Shown piece by piece: positions 10,713-19,656 of a stretch of DNA of 64,000 nucleotides. Position 1 is the stretch's first letter; every line of letters begins with the position of its first letter. The position numbers were made by a program, and so were the translations under genes. Source of the DNA: JAAXHF01 sp965242605 (lineage in GTDB: Bacteria; Desulfobacterota; Binatia; Bin18); contig CBDESS010000004.1 of assembly GCA_965242605.1 (NCBI GenBank), positions 124,001 through 188,000 of the forward strand. The letters run 5' to 3'. A model generated the notes under the pieces. The model saw only the letters and a program-made list of their open reading frames with translations. It was not told the origin of the DNA and did no database searches.

Positions 10713-12076
10713 AAACACCGACCTACGCCGACCTGAAAGCCTGGGATCACGCCTATGTGTGGCACCCGTTTACCCAGATGCAGGACTGGCTGGACGAGGA
10801 CCCGCTTGTCATCGCGCGGGGCGAGGGCAACTATCTGCTTGATGTCCAGGGCAGGCGGTATCTGGACGGCGTGTCCTCGCTATGGTGCAATATGCATGGC
10901 CATACCCGGCCCGAGCTGAACGCAGCGATTGCCGAACAGCTCGATCAAATCGCCCACTCGACCATGCTCGGCCTGTCGAATGTCCCGGCGACCGTGTTGG
11001 CCAAACGGCTGGTCGATATCACACCGGCCAGCCTGAGCCGGGTGTTTTATTCGGATGCCGGGGCCACCGCGGTAGAGATTGCCCTCAAGCTCGCCTTCCA
11101 GTACTGGCAGTTGAAGGGCCAACCGCAAAAAACGAAGTTTGCCTCGCTCGTTGAGTCCTATCACGGCGATACGCTAGGGGCGATCGGGGTCGGCTACTCA
11201 GAGCTGTTTCACCACTACTACCGCCCGCTGCTCCCCGATACCTTGCGCCTCTCGCCACCCCATGTGTTCCGTTTTTATCGCGGTCTGTCCGAGGCCGATG
11301 CCCTGGCCGCGGCCGCAGACGAGGCTGAACGGACGCTGGCCGCCCATCACCCCGAGCTCGCCGCCCTGATCGTTGAGCCGCTGATGCAGGGCGCGGTCGG
11401 CATGTGGGCCCACCCGGTCGCCTATCTCCAAACCCTGCGCGAGTTGGCCACCCGCTACGAGGTGCTGTTTATCTGCGACGAGGTGGCGACTGGCTTTGGC
11501 CGCACCGGCAGGATGTTCGCCTGTGAGCACGCTGATATTCAGCCCGACCTGATGTGCGTGGCCAAGGGCATCAGCGGCGGCTATCTGCCCCTGGCCGCAA
11601 CGCTCAGCTCAGAGGAAATCTTTTCGGCCTTTCTCGCCCCCTACCACGAGTTCAAAACCTTTTTTCACGGCCATACCTATACCGGCAATCCGCTCGCCTG
11701 TGCGGCCGGCTTGGCCAACCTGGATATCTTCGAGCACGACCGGGTGTTAGACACCCTCGCCCCGCGCATCACCCAGCTCAGCCAGCGCCTCCAGACCGGG
11801 TTTGCCGGCCTGGAGCATGTGGCCGATATCCGCCAGTGGGGCACGATGGTCGGGGTCGAGCTGATGCGCGACCCGCAGCGACGCATCGCCTACGAGCCAC
11901 ACGAAAAAATCGGGCTCAGGGTCATGAGCGAGGCCCGCAGACACGGGGTGATTATCCGCCCGCTGGGCTGCGTGATTATCCTCATGCCGCCGCTGAGCAT
12001 TACGCAGGACGAACTCACCCGGCTGCTGGACGTGACCTCTGAGGCCATACGGACTGTGACCGGTCAGACACGCTGA
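10709..12076 (+). CDS. bioA: Adenosylmethionine-8-amino-7-oxononanoate aminotransferase
   Basis: PLP aminotransferase that converts KAPA to DAPA using S-adenosylmethionine as amino donor. The 455 residues are normal. Features: HPFTQMQDW near the N-terminus (typical BioA), GSYL-type core replaced by VSSLWCNMHGH, VESYHGDTLGAIGVG, the PLP Asp in FICDEVATGFGRTG and the lysine in CVAKGISGGYLPL. Starts at GTG 10709 overlapping the bioF stop, which indicates translational coupling. An intact family member with no anomalies. Confidence 0.95.
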   Translation: MKTPTYADLKAWDHAYVWHPFTQMQDWLDEDPLVIARGEGNYLLDVQGRRYLDGVSSLWCNMHGHTRPELNAAIAEQLDQIAHSTMLGLSNVPATVLAKRLVDITPASLSRVFYSDAGATAVEIALKLAFQYWQLKGQPQKTKFASLVESYHGDTLGAIGVGYSELFHHYYRPLLPDTLRLSPPHVFRFYRGLSEADALAAAADEAERTLAAHHPELAALIVEPLMQGAVGMWAHPVAYLQTLRELATRYEVLFICDEVATGFGRTGRMFACEHADIQPDLMCVAKGISGGYLPLAATLSSEEIFSAFLAPYHEFKTFFHGHTYTGNPLACAAGLANLDIFEHDRVLDTLAPRITQLSQRLQTGFAGLEHVADIRQWGTMVGVELMRDPQRRIAYEPHEKIGLRVMSEARRHGVIIRPLGCVIILMPPLSITQDELTRLLDVTSEAIRTVTGQTR

Positions 12077-12093
12077 TTCATGGACGACAGACA

Positions 12094-12816
12094 ATGGAGA
12101 GTCGAGACGCGACAGGCGTGTTGATTACCGGCACCGATACAGGGATCGGCAAAACCGTGGTCGGCTGTGGCCTGGCCGCGGCCTTGACCACCCGGGGCAA
12201 ACGGGTCGGCGTGCTGAAGCCGGCCGAGACCGGCTGTGCCCAACGCCAGGGCAGGCTCTACCCCCAGGACGCCGCCCGGCTGGCGGCCTTTGCCCGCTCC
12301 TCGCTGCCGCTTGAGGACATCTGCCCCTACCGTTTTGCGCCACCGCTGGCCCCGAGTGTGGCCGCTGCAATGGCCGGCCGGCGGATTGACCGCGGCCGTA
12401 TTGCCGAACATTTTCGGTGCCAGGCGGCCAGCCATGACGTGGTGATTGTCGAGGGCGCGGGCGGCCTGCTGGTGCCCCTGAACGGCCGCTATTCGTTTGC
12501 CGACTTGGCGGCCGAGCTGCGGCTTGCGGTCGTGGTTGTGGTCGGCTCAAAACTGGGTGCCCTGAACCACGCCCTGCTGACCTTTGAGTGCGCCCAGGCG
12601 CGCTCGCTGCCCCTGCTGGGCTATATCCTCAACCATCCCAGCCCCGATCCAGACCCAGCCGTTCAGACCAATGCCCGGACTCTGGCCGGGCTGACCGATG
12701 TGCCGTGTCTGGGCCGGCTGCCGTTTGTGTCGCTGAGCGGCGATGTCGCCGCGGACAGCGCGGTGCTCAGCCGCCAGTTCAACACCGCGATTGATGTGCA
12801 GCGGCTGTTGGGATAG
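12094..12816 (+). CDS. bioD: Dethiobiotin synthetase
   Basis: ATP-dependent carboxylation of DAPA to close the ureido ring of dethiobiotin. The 240 residues carry the P-loop GTDTGIGKTVVG, the lysine/threonine segment LKPAETGC, VEGAGGLLVPL and the late strand GYILNH. It follows bioA by 17 bp and precedes bioB by 27 bp in the same operon. Complete and typical. Confidence 0.95.
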   Translation: MESRDATGVLITGTDTGIGKTVVGCGLAAALTTRGKRVGVLKPAETGCAQRQGRLYPQDAARLAAFARSSLPLEDICPYRFAPPLAPSVAAAMAGRRIDRGRIAEHFRCQAASHDVVIVEGAGGLLVPLNGRYSFADLAAELRLAVVVVVGSKLGALNHALLTFECAQARSLPLLGYILNHPSPDPDPAVQTNARTLAGLTDVPCLGRLPFVSLSGDVAADSAVLSRQFNTAIDVQRLLG

Positions 12817-12843
12817 AGCAATGCGCGTGGAAGGAGTATACCG

Positions 12844-13887
12844 ATGACCGATTTTTCCGCCTTGGCCCGTACCTCGCTGGGGGGTGAAGCGCTGTCCCGT
12901 GCCGACGCCCTTGGTGTGCTCCAAACCGCCGACACCAGCCTGCGGCCACTGCTTGACGCGGCCTTCAGCGTCCGCCAGCGGAGATTTGGGCGTAAGGTCA
13001 AGGTGTGTGTCTTACAAAATGCCCAGAGCGGCCTGTGCCCGGAAGACTGCCACTACTGCTCCCAGTCAAAAATTTCGACCGCGGCTATTCAAAAATATCG
13101 CCTGCTACCCCACGAGCGGCTGTTGGCCGGGGCGCGCAAAGCGGTCGCCGCCGGTGCCCGGCGCTACTGCATGGTGGCCAGCGGTCGCGGTCCCCAGGCG
13201 CGCGATATCGCCCATATGAGCCGGGCCGCACGCGCGATTAAAACCGAGTTTCCCCAGCTCGAGCTCTGCGTCTCGCTCGGCCTGATGGACCGCACTCAGG
13301 CTGCCGAGTTGAAAGAGGCGGGGGTCGGCTGGGTGAACCATAACCTGAATACCAGCCGGCGCTTTTATCCCCACATCTGCACCACCCACACCTACGACGA
13401 TCGGGTCGAGACGGTCAAAAACGTGAAGTGGGCCGGCCTGTCGAGCTGCTCTGGGGGGATTATCGGCATGGGCGAGAGTGATGAGGATATTGTTGACCTA
13501 GCGTATGCCACCCGCGAGCTGGGCATTGACTCGATTCCGGTCAATTTCCTGTATCCGATTGCCGGCATACCGCTCGGTGAAGGGCGCGCTGTCGATCCGA
13601 TCAAGGGTCTGAAAACCCTGTGTCTGATGCGCTTTCTGAACCCCCACAGCGAGATTCGGATGGCCGCCGGCCGTGAGCTCTATCTGGGCGACTGGGCTGG
13701 GCTAGCGCTGTATCCAGCCAACTCGCTCTTTGTTGAGGGTTATTTGACCACGCCGGGCCAGCAGGCCGAGGCGGCCCGCAGACTGATTGAACGGGCCGGC
13801 TTTGAGGTGGACGAGCCGGCGCGGGTCGCTGCTGAGGCGTCACAGCGCCGCGACAGGCCAGCGTCCCACAGACAAGGACTCCGATGA
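12844..13887 (+). CDS. bioB: Biotin synthase (radical SAM)
   Basis: Inserts sulfur into dethiobiotin. The 347 residues carry the radical SAM cluster C65-x3-C69-x2-C72 (LCPEDCHYCSQS) and the later YNHNLNTS-type segment (VNHNLNTSRRFYPHI). SSCSGGIIGMGE is also present, including the Cys that helps hold the [2Fe-2S] donor cluster. An AGGAG ribosome site lies before ATG 12844. The stop overlaps the next gene by ATGA. The C-terminal ~25 residues are Ala/Arg-rich and likely dispensable. Confidence 0.96.
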   Translation: MTDFSALARTSLGGEALSRADALGVLQTADTSLRPLLDAAFSVRQRRFGRKVKVCVLQNAQSGLCPEDCHYCSQSKISTAAIQKYRLLPHERLLAGARKAVAAGARRYCMVASGRGPQARDIAHMSRAARAIKTEFPQLELCVSLGLMDRTQAAELKEAGVGWVNHNLNTSRRFYPHICTTHTYDDRVETVKNVKWAGLSSCSGGIIGMGESDEDIVDLAYATRELGIDSIPVNFLYPIAGIPLGEGRAVDPIKGLKTLCLMRFLNPHSEIRMAAGRELYLGDWAGLALYPANSLFVEGYLTTPGQQAEAARRLIERAGFEVDEPARVAAEASQRRDRPASHRQGLR

Positions 13888-14906
13888 AGCGCTTCCTCTC
13901 AGCCCTTCCGCTCTCTCTCCTGTATGTGTCGGTCTGCACTGCCCAGCCCACCACCAAGCCGATTCGCTTTGGCCTCCAGGTCGCTCAGCAGCAGACCACC
14001 GTCCAGGAGCTCAAACAGGTCTGGCAGGAGGCCGAGGCGCTCGGCTTTGACAGCCTGTGGACCAACGACCACCTGCTGCCCAGTGTAGGCCCCCCGGACA
14101 AAGTCAACCTCGAGGCCTGGACCCTGCTGGCGGCAATGGCAACCGTCACCTCCCGGGTCCAGCTCGGCACCCTGGTATCGAGCAATACATTTCGGCATCC
14201 CTCGGTCCTGGCCAAGATGGCGACCACGGTTGACCACCTGAGCAACGGGCGGCTCATTCTGGGGCTCGGCTTTGGCTGGTTTGAGCGGGAACACCGGGCT
14301 TTTGGCGTGCCCTTCCCCAAGATGAAAGAACGCAGCGATCGGCTGGCCGAAGCCCTGCAACTCATCATCGCACTGTGGGGGGCCAATCCAACCGCGTCTT
14401 TCAGCGGCACATATTACAGCCTGCTCAATGTTCCGTTCGAGCCCAAGCCGGTCCAGCAGCCCCACCCTCCGATTCTGATCGGCGGCATTGGCGAAAAACG
14501 CACCCTGCCGCTAATAGCCAAATACGCCAGCATGTGGAACATTCCAATGCTGACCCCAGACCAGATCCGGGCAAAAAACCAGGTCTTAGAACGGCTGTGC
14601 CAAGAGATACAACGGGATTGCGACGAGATTGAGCGCTCAATCCTCACCCCGGTCTATATCCGAACCGACCCGGCCGAGGTCCAAAGCCTGCTCGAACGTA
14701 TTGCCGGTCTAAGAAACATTCCCGTTGAACAGGCCCGCAAGATGATACTAGCCGGCACGCCAGAGGAAATCCGTGGCCAGCTCAAGGCGTATATTGAGGT
14801 GGGCGTAAGCCATTTTATTATCAATCTGCGCCGTCCGGGTCTGTACGACAGGGATGGGGTGCGGACGTTTGCCACAGAAGTCATACCTCACCTGAAAAAG
14901 AACTAG
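13884..14906 (+). CDS. LLM-class oxidoreductase with a signal-peptide-like N-terminus
   Basis: A 340-residue luciferase-like, probably F420- or FMN-dependent oxidoreductase. Barrel core: RFGLQVAQQQ, EALGFDSLWTNDHLLP, VQLGTLVSSNTFRHPSVLAKMATT, LSNGRLILGLGFGWFEREH and QPHPPILIGG. Unusually, the first ~20 residues (KRFLSALPLSLLYVSVCTAQ) look like a signal peptide or lipoprotein leader (VSVC), which is rare in this cytoplasmic family. A downstream start is not obvious. The ATG overlaps the bioB stop (ATGA), so it is translated with the biotin operon although no biotin role is known. Possibly exported or membrane-tethered. Confidence 0.82.
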   Translation: MKRFLSALPLSLLYVSVCTAQPTTKPIRFGLQVAQQQTTVQELKQVWQEAEALGFDSLWTNDHLLPSVGPPDKVNLEAWTLLAAMATVTSRVQLGTLVSSNTFRHPSVLAKMATTVDHLSNGRLILGLGFGWFEREHRAFGVPFPKMKERSDRLAEALQLIIALWGANPTASFSGTYYSLLNVPFEPKPVQQPHPPILIGGIGEKRTLPLIAKYASMWNIPMLTPDQIRAKNQVLERLCQEIQRDCDEIERSILTPVYIRTDPAEVQSLLERIAGLRNIPVEQARKMILAGTPEEIRGQLKAYIEVGVSHFIINLRRPGLYDRDGVRTFATEVIPHLKKN

Positions 14907-15129
14907 CCGAGCTCTGCCTTCTCCAACCAGAGCAAGCCGCAAAGAATCCGGATGGTAAGGCAAGGTGGAGAAAAGCCATATTTTCCATATCTTTCCCACC
15001 GCCGGCATGAGGCCAAGCGCCTTTTTCACATCTGAACGACTGGAATCAGCGCGGCTCTTCTCTGAGAGAGCGAGAGTGTGCTATGGTCTGGAGATAGCCT
15101 ACACCGTGCCCAGATAAGGAGGATAGACC

Positions 15130-15579
15130 ATGCCGATCAAGGTTGTTGAACTGCACCACCACGGGATTCGGATTGGCACCGAACCGGAGGAAGTCGAACA
15201 GGCGCGTCGCTTCTACTCCGACGTACTCGGTCTCAATACCGACCCGGCTCGGCCCACTATCCCCACCATTCCTGGTTTCTGGATGTATGTGGGCCAGGGA
15301 GAACGGACAACCCAGATTCATCTGATGGGGGCCAGGGGCAAATCGCCCATGGTCAAAAGCGAAAAAGAAGACCCGACCCTGCCGCATGTCGCCCGGGCCG
15401 TTGAAGACATTCAAGAGCCCCGTAAGGAGTTGGACGAACGCGGCATCTGGTACTGGAGCATCCAGGGCTTAGTCGGCCAGAACTCCGATCAGGTGTTTGT
15501 CCACGACCCGTGCGGCAATGTGATTGAGTTGCACCAAGTCGGCACCTGCACATGTAACAAGCTCGCCCTCAGTCAGTAG
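15130..15579 (+). CDS. VOC/glyoxalase-superfamily protein
   Basis: A 149-residue vicinal-oxygen-chelate protein. Strand-helix pattern: VVELHHHGIRI, EEVEQARRFYSDVLGLN, FWMYVGQGERTTQIHLMG, HVARAVEDI, and DQVFVHDPCGNVIELHQ, whose final Glu is the usual metal ligand. The early His (HHH) and IHL give further ligands. An AAGGAGG ribosome site lies before ATG 15130. Substrate unknown; the next gene is an amidohydrolase, so the pair may act on a small organic compound. A 223-bp non-coding gap precedes it. Confidence 0.8.
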   Translation: MPIKVVELHHHGIRIGTEPEEVEQARRFYSDVLGLNTDPARPTIPTIPGFWMYVGQGERTTQIHLMGARGKSPMVKSEKEDPTLPHVARAVEDIQEPRKELDERGIWYWSIQGLVGQNSDQVFVHDPCGNVIELHQVGTCTCNKLALSQ

Positions 15580-15617
15580 CACAACGACCGCGCGTCCCTA
15601 TTTTTTCAGGAGGCCCA

Positions 15618-16742
15618 ATGACCGCAGAATACACCCAACGCTTATTGTCTTCCGACTCCCACATTGTCGAACCCGCCGACCTGTGGCTGACCCGTATGGA
15701 TAAAAAGTGGCGGGACAAAGCCCCGCGTATTGAGGCGCTGGACGAAACCGGCGACTACATCGTTATCGACGGGCTGCGCCCGCGTCCGCTGGCCTTTGAG
15801 GGCCCAATGGCCGACCTCAAGGCCCAAGGGCTGGATATCCCCAAACCAAAGGGGTTCAAGTACGCAGAGAACCGGCCCGGCTGCTGGGACCCGGACGAGC
15901 GGCTGAAGGACCAAGACTTAGACGGCGTGTCTGGCGAGGTCGTCTACCCAGGGATCGGCCTGACCCTGGTGCGGGCACCCGAGGCCGAGTATTTGTACGC
16001 CTGCTGCCGGGCCTACAACGACTGGCTGGCCGAGTTCTGCCAGCCCTACCCCGACCGTTTGAAGGGCGTGGGCATGATCCCGTGTCGGGGACCGATTGAG
16101 TGGGCGGTTGAAGAAACCGAGCGGTGCGCCAAACTCGGACTGGTCAGCGTGATGCTACCGGCCTGGGTTGACGATCGCCCGTATAACCTGCCCGACTGGG
16201 AGCCGCTGTGGGCAGCCATGCAGGACATGGGGCTGATCGCCAGCATCCACATCGGCGGCCGTGACCCTTTTGGCCGCGCCCACGGCCCGGGCGCGGGTGG
16301 GATTATCATCGGCATCGTCAAGTTTGAGATGAACGACACTTTGCAGCACCTGATCTGGGGCGGCGCGCCAGTCCGGTTTCCCAAGCTCAAGTGGGCCTTG
16401 GTGGAGAGCGGTATTGGCTGGATCGGGGCCGCCCTCGGCTTCATGGATCACTGGTGGCAGGACCACAAGGGCTGGATGGACCCCCGGCTGCCCGAACCGC
16501 CCAGCACCTATTTTCATCGTCAGTTCTACGCCACCTTTGAGGACGACCGGGCCGGCGTCCTGACCCGCGAGCTGATGGGCGTGGAGAATATCATGTGGGG
16601 CTCAGACTATCCGCATACCGAGGGCGTATGGCCGTTCTCGCGCAAACAGGTGGCCCAGAACTTCACCTCAATTCCAGACGCCGACACCCGCAAGATTGTC
16701 CACGACAACACGGCCAGGCTGTACGGTTTTCCGATGGAGTAG
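15618..16742 (+). CDS. Amidohydrolase-family (amidohydrolase 2) metal-dependent hydrolase
   Basis: A 374-residue TIM-barrel hydrolase or decarboxylase. It has an N-terminal variant metal motif SSDSHIVEP (DxH), a mid-barrel His (SIHIGG) and the late SDYPHTEGVWPF with the conserved Asp and His. It keeps NTARLYGF at the end, the C-terminal signature of the amidohydrolase-2 group. A CAGGAGG site precedes ATG 15618, 38 bp after the VOC gene. The reaction cannot be assigned; relatives include hydrolases and decarboxylases of aromatic or aliphatic acids. Confidence 0.85.
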   Translation: MTAEYTQRLLSSDSHIVEPADLWLTRMDKKWRDKAPRIEALDETGDYIVIDGLRPRPLAFEGPMADLKAQGLDIPKPKGFKYAENRPGCWDPDERLKDQDLDGVSGEVVYPGIGLTLVRAPEAEYLYACCRAYNDWLAEFCQPYPDRLKGVGMIPCRGPIEWAVEETERCAKLGLVSVMLPAWVDDRPYNLPDWEPLWAAMQDMGLIASIHIGGRDPFGRAHGPGAGGIIIGIVKFEMNDTLQHLIWGGAPVRFPKLKWALVESGIGWIGAALGFMDHWWQDHKGWMDPRLPEPPSTYFHRQFYATFEDDRAGVLTRELMGVENIMWGSDYPHTEGVWPFSRKQVAQNFTSIPDADTRKIVHDNTARLYGFPME

Positions 16743-16756
16743 GCGTCTGTCAGCCC

Positions 16757-17131
16757 ATGCGCGGTGTGTGGCAAAGATTGGTGGGGGCATGGCTGAACAG
16801 GTCGGCCACATCTCCGCCCCGACCAGCCCGCACCTATACCTTTCCCCTGTCGGACTTCCCCGACGGACGGGGCACGCCGCTGACCGTCGGGGGGAGACGG
16901 CTGGCCGTTTTTCATCTGGGCGAGCGGGTATTTGCGATTGAGAACATCTGCTCGCACAACCGCTCACCCCTGGCCGGCGGGCCAGTGTCGGGGACGGTTG
17001 TCACTTGCCGGACGCATCGGGCGCGTTTCAGCCTGGAAACCGGCCGTGCCGTGCGTGGTCCGGCCCGCAGACCGGTTCGGACCTATCCGGTGACGGTCTC
17101 TGAGGGGCGAGTTGCGATTACGGTCAGCTGA
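16757..17131 (+). CDS. Rieske [2Fe-2S] ferredoxin-like protein
   Basis: A 124-residue stand-alone Rieske domain. The cluster ligands are CSH (C-x-H) in ENICSHNRSPLAGG and CRTH (C-x2-H) in TVVTCRTHRARF. The strand GERVFAIENICSH precedes and EGRVAI closes the fold. The start is ATG 16757; an open frame extends further upstream inside the amidohydrolase, but that part is a shadow. It is likely an electron donor for an oxygenase encoded elsewhere, or part of an operon with the VOC and amidohydrolase genes. The usual Cys-Pro and His-Gly neighbours are replaced, so it is a divergent member. Confidence 0.8.
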   Translation: MRGVWQRLVGAWLNRSATSPPRPARTYTFPLSDFPDGRGTPLTVGGRRLAVFHLGERVFAIENICSHNRSPLAGGPVSGTVVTCRTHRARFSLETGRAVRGPARRPVRTYPVTVSEGRVAITVS

Positions 17132-17165
17132 GTGCCATTCACCTGAGTAGACCGAGGCAACACAA

Positions 17166-17615
17166 ATGCCAGCAACACAAGCGTTTTGGGAAACAAAGTC
17201 CTTGGCCGAGATGAGTCAGGCCGAGTGGGAATCGCTGTGCGACGGCTGCGGCCGCTGCTGTCTGCATAAAATTGTGGACGAGGACAGTGGCCAGACCTTT
17301 CACACCAACGTGGCCTGCCGTCTCCTTGACCCCCGGACCTGTCGCTGCTCCCACTACGCCCAACGCCAACGCTGGGTGCCGGAGTGCCGCATCCTCAGCC
17401 CACAGACCGTCGGCCAAGCCCGCTGGCTGCCCCGCACCTGCGCCTACCGCCGGCTGCACGAGGGACGCGGCCTAGCCGGCTGGCATCCGCTCGTCTCCGG
17501 CGACCCGGAAACAGTCCATCAAGCCGGGATTTCGGTCCGCGGCTGTGTGGTGTCGGAAAAGCTGGTTCCTCTTGACCATCTGGACGAATATATTATTGAC
17601 TGGATTACGTCCTAA
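17166..17615 (+). CDS. YcgN/YkgJ-type cysteine-cluster protein
   Basis: A 149-residue protein of the zinc- or iron-binding CxxCxxCC family. Its cluster is LCDGCGRCCLHK, followed by further cysteines in VACRLLDPRTCRCSHY, ECRIL, RTCAYR and RGCVVSEK. Residues 1-25 (FWETKSLAEMSQAEWESLC) match the YcgN N-terminus. Molecular role unknown. It lies 34 bp after the Rieske gene and 6 bp from the convergent HNH gene. Confidence 0.82.
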   Translation: MPATQAFWETKSLAEMSQAEWESLCDGCGRCCLHKIVDEDSGQTFHTNVACRLLDPRTCRCSHYAQRQRWVPECRILSPQTVGQARWLPRTCAYRRLHEGRGLAGWHPLVSGDPETVHQAGISVRGCVVSEKLVPLDHLDEYIIDWITS

Positions 17616-17621
17616 GGGTGG

Positions 17622-17909
17622 CTAGCTCCTGGCCTGTTCGGCTTCCCACTCCCACGGCAGGGCGTATTTCTTGCTGCTGTTGCAGGCTTTACAGGCCGGG
17701 ACGATATTGCCCCTGGTTGATCTTCCGCCTCGCACCAGGGGGACCACATGGTCCATGGTCAGTTCGGCGGGCGGGAAGCGGCCCCGGCAGTAGTAGCACC
17801 GGCTGGACGCCTGCTTCCGCTTCCACCATGCAGAGCGGCGCAGCTCACGCGCCCGGCTCTTCTCCAGAGCGATATCCGCCCCGCTCACCTCAGAAAAGAA
17901 GGGCTTCAC
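17622..17909 (-). CDS. HNH endonuclease-domain protein
   Basis: A 95-residue protein consisting almost only of an HNH (beta-beta-alpha metal) nuclease domain: RCYYCRGRF, LTMDHVVPLVRGG, GNIVPACKACNSSKKYALPW. It has two CxxC zinc pairs and the catalytic His in DHV, followed by Asn and a late Asn/Lys. Stand-alone HNH proteins of this size are common and their target is usually unknown. It lies between the Cys-cluster gene and the small repeat protein. Confidence 0.85.
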   Translation of the reverse strand: MKPFFSEVSGADIALEKSRARELRRSAWWKRKQASSRCYYCRGRFPPAELTMDHVVPLVRGGRSTRGNIVPACKACNSSKKYALPWEWEAEQARS

Positions 17910-17912
17910 TAC

Positions 17913-18227
17913 TCAGTGCGAGCTTTCCGACATGGACCCTTCTGCTTGACCGGCCATTCCTCCCTCTCCGCCTTCAGTCATGGTACCCTGGTCCGCGGCG
18001 GCTCCTTCACTCATGGTACCCTGGTCCGCGGCGGCTCCTTCACTCATGGTACCCTGGTCCGCGGCGGCTCCTTCAGCCCCGGCCTCTTGTTGCATGTCCT
18101 CGGCCGGCTTGGCCTCACCGGCGGCCTGGGCGTCCGAACCTTCGTGATGCGCAGCCCACAGGGCCGGTACCGGTGTGCTGAGCCCTAGCGCAACGGCCAG
18201 AGCGGTGACAATTCTCTTCTTCTCCAT
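17913..18227 (-). CDS. Small secreted protein with triple 11-residue repeat
   Basis: A 104-residue protein starting at ATG 18227 after an AGGAGGTAGCAGGT ribosome site. Residues ~1-25 (KKRIVTALAVALGLSTPVPALWA) are a signal peptide. The mature chain is low-complexity and acidic: EGAAADQGTMS is repeated three times, followed by Gly/Met/Ser/His-rich sequence ending SMSESSH. No family recognised; Met and His could bind metal but this is speculation. It ends 3 bp from the HNH gene start in the same direction. The 285 bp upstream (18228-18512) hold no gene I can support. Confidence 0.65.
   Translation of the reverse strand: MEKKRIVTALAVALGLSTPVPALWAAHHEGSDAQAAGEAKPAEDMQQEAGAEGAAADQGTMSEGAAADQGTMSEGAAADQGTMTEGGEGGMAGQAEGSMSESSH
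17978..18076. repeat. Three tandem 33-bp repeats inside a coding gene
   Basis: The units (17978-18010, 18011-18043, 18044-18076) begin TCATGGTACCCTGGT and are nearly identical at the DNA level. They encode the EGAAADQGTMS repeats on the minus strand. Near-perfect DNA identity implies recent slippage or duplication. There is no spacer, so this is not a CRISPR. Confidence 0.9.
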
Positions 18228-18512
18228 ACCTGCTACCTCCTCCAGGTTTCTTGCTACACCCACTGCCCGACTACAGCGCCGGGTCCTCTGAAGAACACCA
18301 TAAAGATAGCCGATTTCCTGACGAGGAACAATCCCCCTTTCTGGGTTAGTCCGTCCCACCGGCGGGGAAAAATTCCCGGAGGGCTTCTGCTGGTAGCAGC
18401 AGCGCGCCTACAGTGCGGCAAGCCGGGCAGCCGCTTTGTCTTCTCATACCGCTTTCGCTATGCTGGCACTCACCCGCACCTGATGATACACGGGCGGGCC
18501 ACAGGAGCAGCG

Positions 18513-19656
18513 ATGGAGCACCACGATTGCATTGTTATCGGCACCGGCGGGGTGGGCAGCACGGCGCTGTTTCACCTAGCCCGGCGCAGGGTGCGAGTCC
18601 TGGGGATTGACCGGTTTACGCCCGGCCACGACCGGGGCAGCTCACACGGCCACCCCCGCCTCATTCGCCTAGCCTATCTAGCCTATATGGAACACCCGGA
18701 CTATGTGCCGCTGCTGCGGCGGGCGTATATCCTGTGGGCCGAGCTGTCCGAGCGGTGTGGGCAGCGGTTGTACACCGAGACCGGCCTGCTTGAGGTCGGG
18801 CCGGCTGACGGTTTCATAGTCCCCGGGGTGCGGGCCAGCGCCCGCGCTCACGCACTCCAGGTTGATGAGCTGAGCCACGGCTAAGGCCGAACAGCGCTTT
18901 CCCGGCTTTCGGGTGCCCCCGAGCGTGACCGCGGTGTTTGAGCAGCGGGCCGGCTATCTGCGCGTCAAGGCGTGTATTCTGGCCCATATCAGTCACGCTC
19001 AGCGGGCCGGCGCTCAGGTGCGCAGCAACGAAATCGTCCGGGCTTGGCGGACCGACAGGCGGGGGGTGATTGTCACCACCGACCGGGCCGAGTACGCCGC
19101 CGAGCGGCTCATTATCACCGCCGGGGCGTGGGCCGGCCAACTGCTGGGCGAGCTGGGAGTTCCCTTTCGTATCCGGCGCAAGTCGCTGTTCTGGTACGAG
19201 ACCGACGATCCAGTCTATGGGGAGTCGGGCTGCCCATGCTATTTCTATGAGACCCCGGAGGGCAACTTTTACGGTTTTCCGCCCATTGACGGGTTTGGCC
19301 TCAAGGTGGCCGAGCACTCGGGCGGACAGCCTGTCAGCGACCCGCTCGCCGTTGATCGGAACATCTCCGCACACGACCAAGACCAGGTCAAGCGCTTTCT
19401 GGCCCGCTATCTGCCGGGGGTCAGCCGGCGACGCCAACACCAGGTGGTGTGTCTGTACACCATGAGCCCAGACGAACATTTTGTACTTGATCGGCACCCC
19501 GAGCATCCGCAGGTCGCTTTTGTGGCCGGGCTGTCGGGCCACGGTTTCAAGTTTGCCAGCGCGCTCGGTGAACTCCTCAGCCAGTTGGTCCTTGACGGTC
19601 AGACCTGCTCGGCGGCCGAATTTCTGGGCTGTCAGCGTTTTTTAGCCAAGCGCTGA
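18513..19656 (+). pseudogene. FAD-dependent amine/sarcosine oxidase (SolA-like), frameshifted
   Basis: The N-terminal half from ATG 18513 has the dinucleotide fold HDCIVIGTGGVGSTALFHLA and the DAO-type RGSSHGHPRLIR that precedes covalent flavin in MSOX/MTOX enzymes. A TAA at 18882-18884 ends this frame. The same protein continues one base out of phase (TAKAEQRFPGFRVPPSV) to 19656, through IITAGAWAG and GLSGHGFKFASALGELLS. A single indel near 18875 separates the halves; both are otherwise intact. This is either a recent pseudogene or a sequencing error. If intact it would oxidise an N-methyl amino acid. Confidence 0.8.

Noticed and set aside
17978..18076. CRISPR-like direct repeats
   Set aside because: The 33-bp units are directly adjacent with no spacers and encode an in-frame peptide repeat in a small secreted protein.
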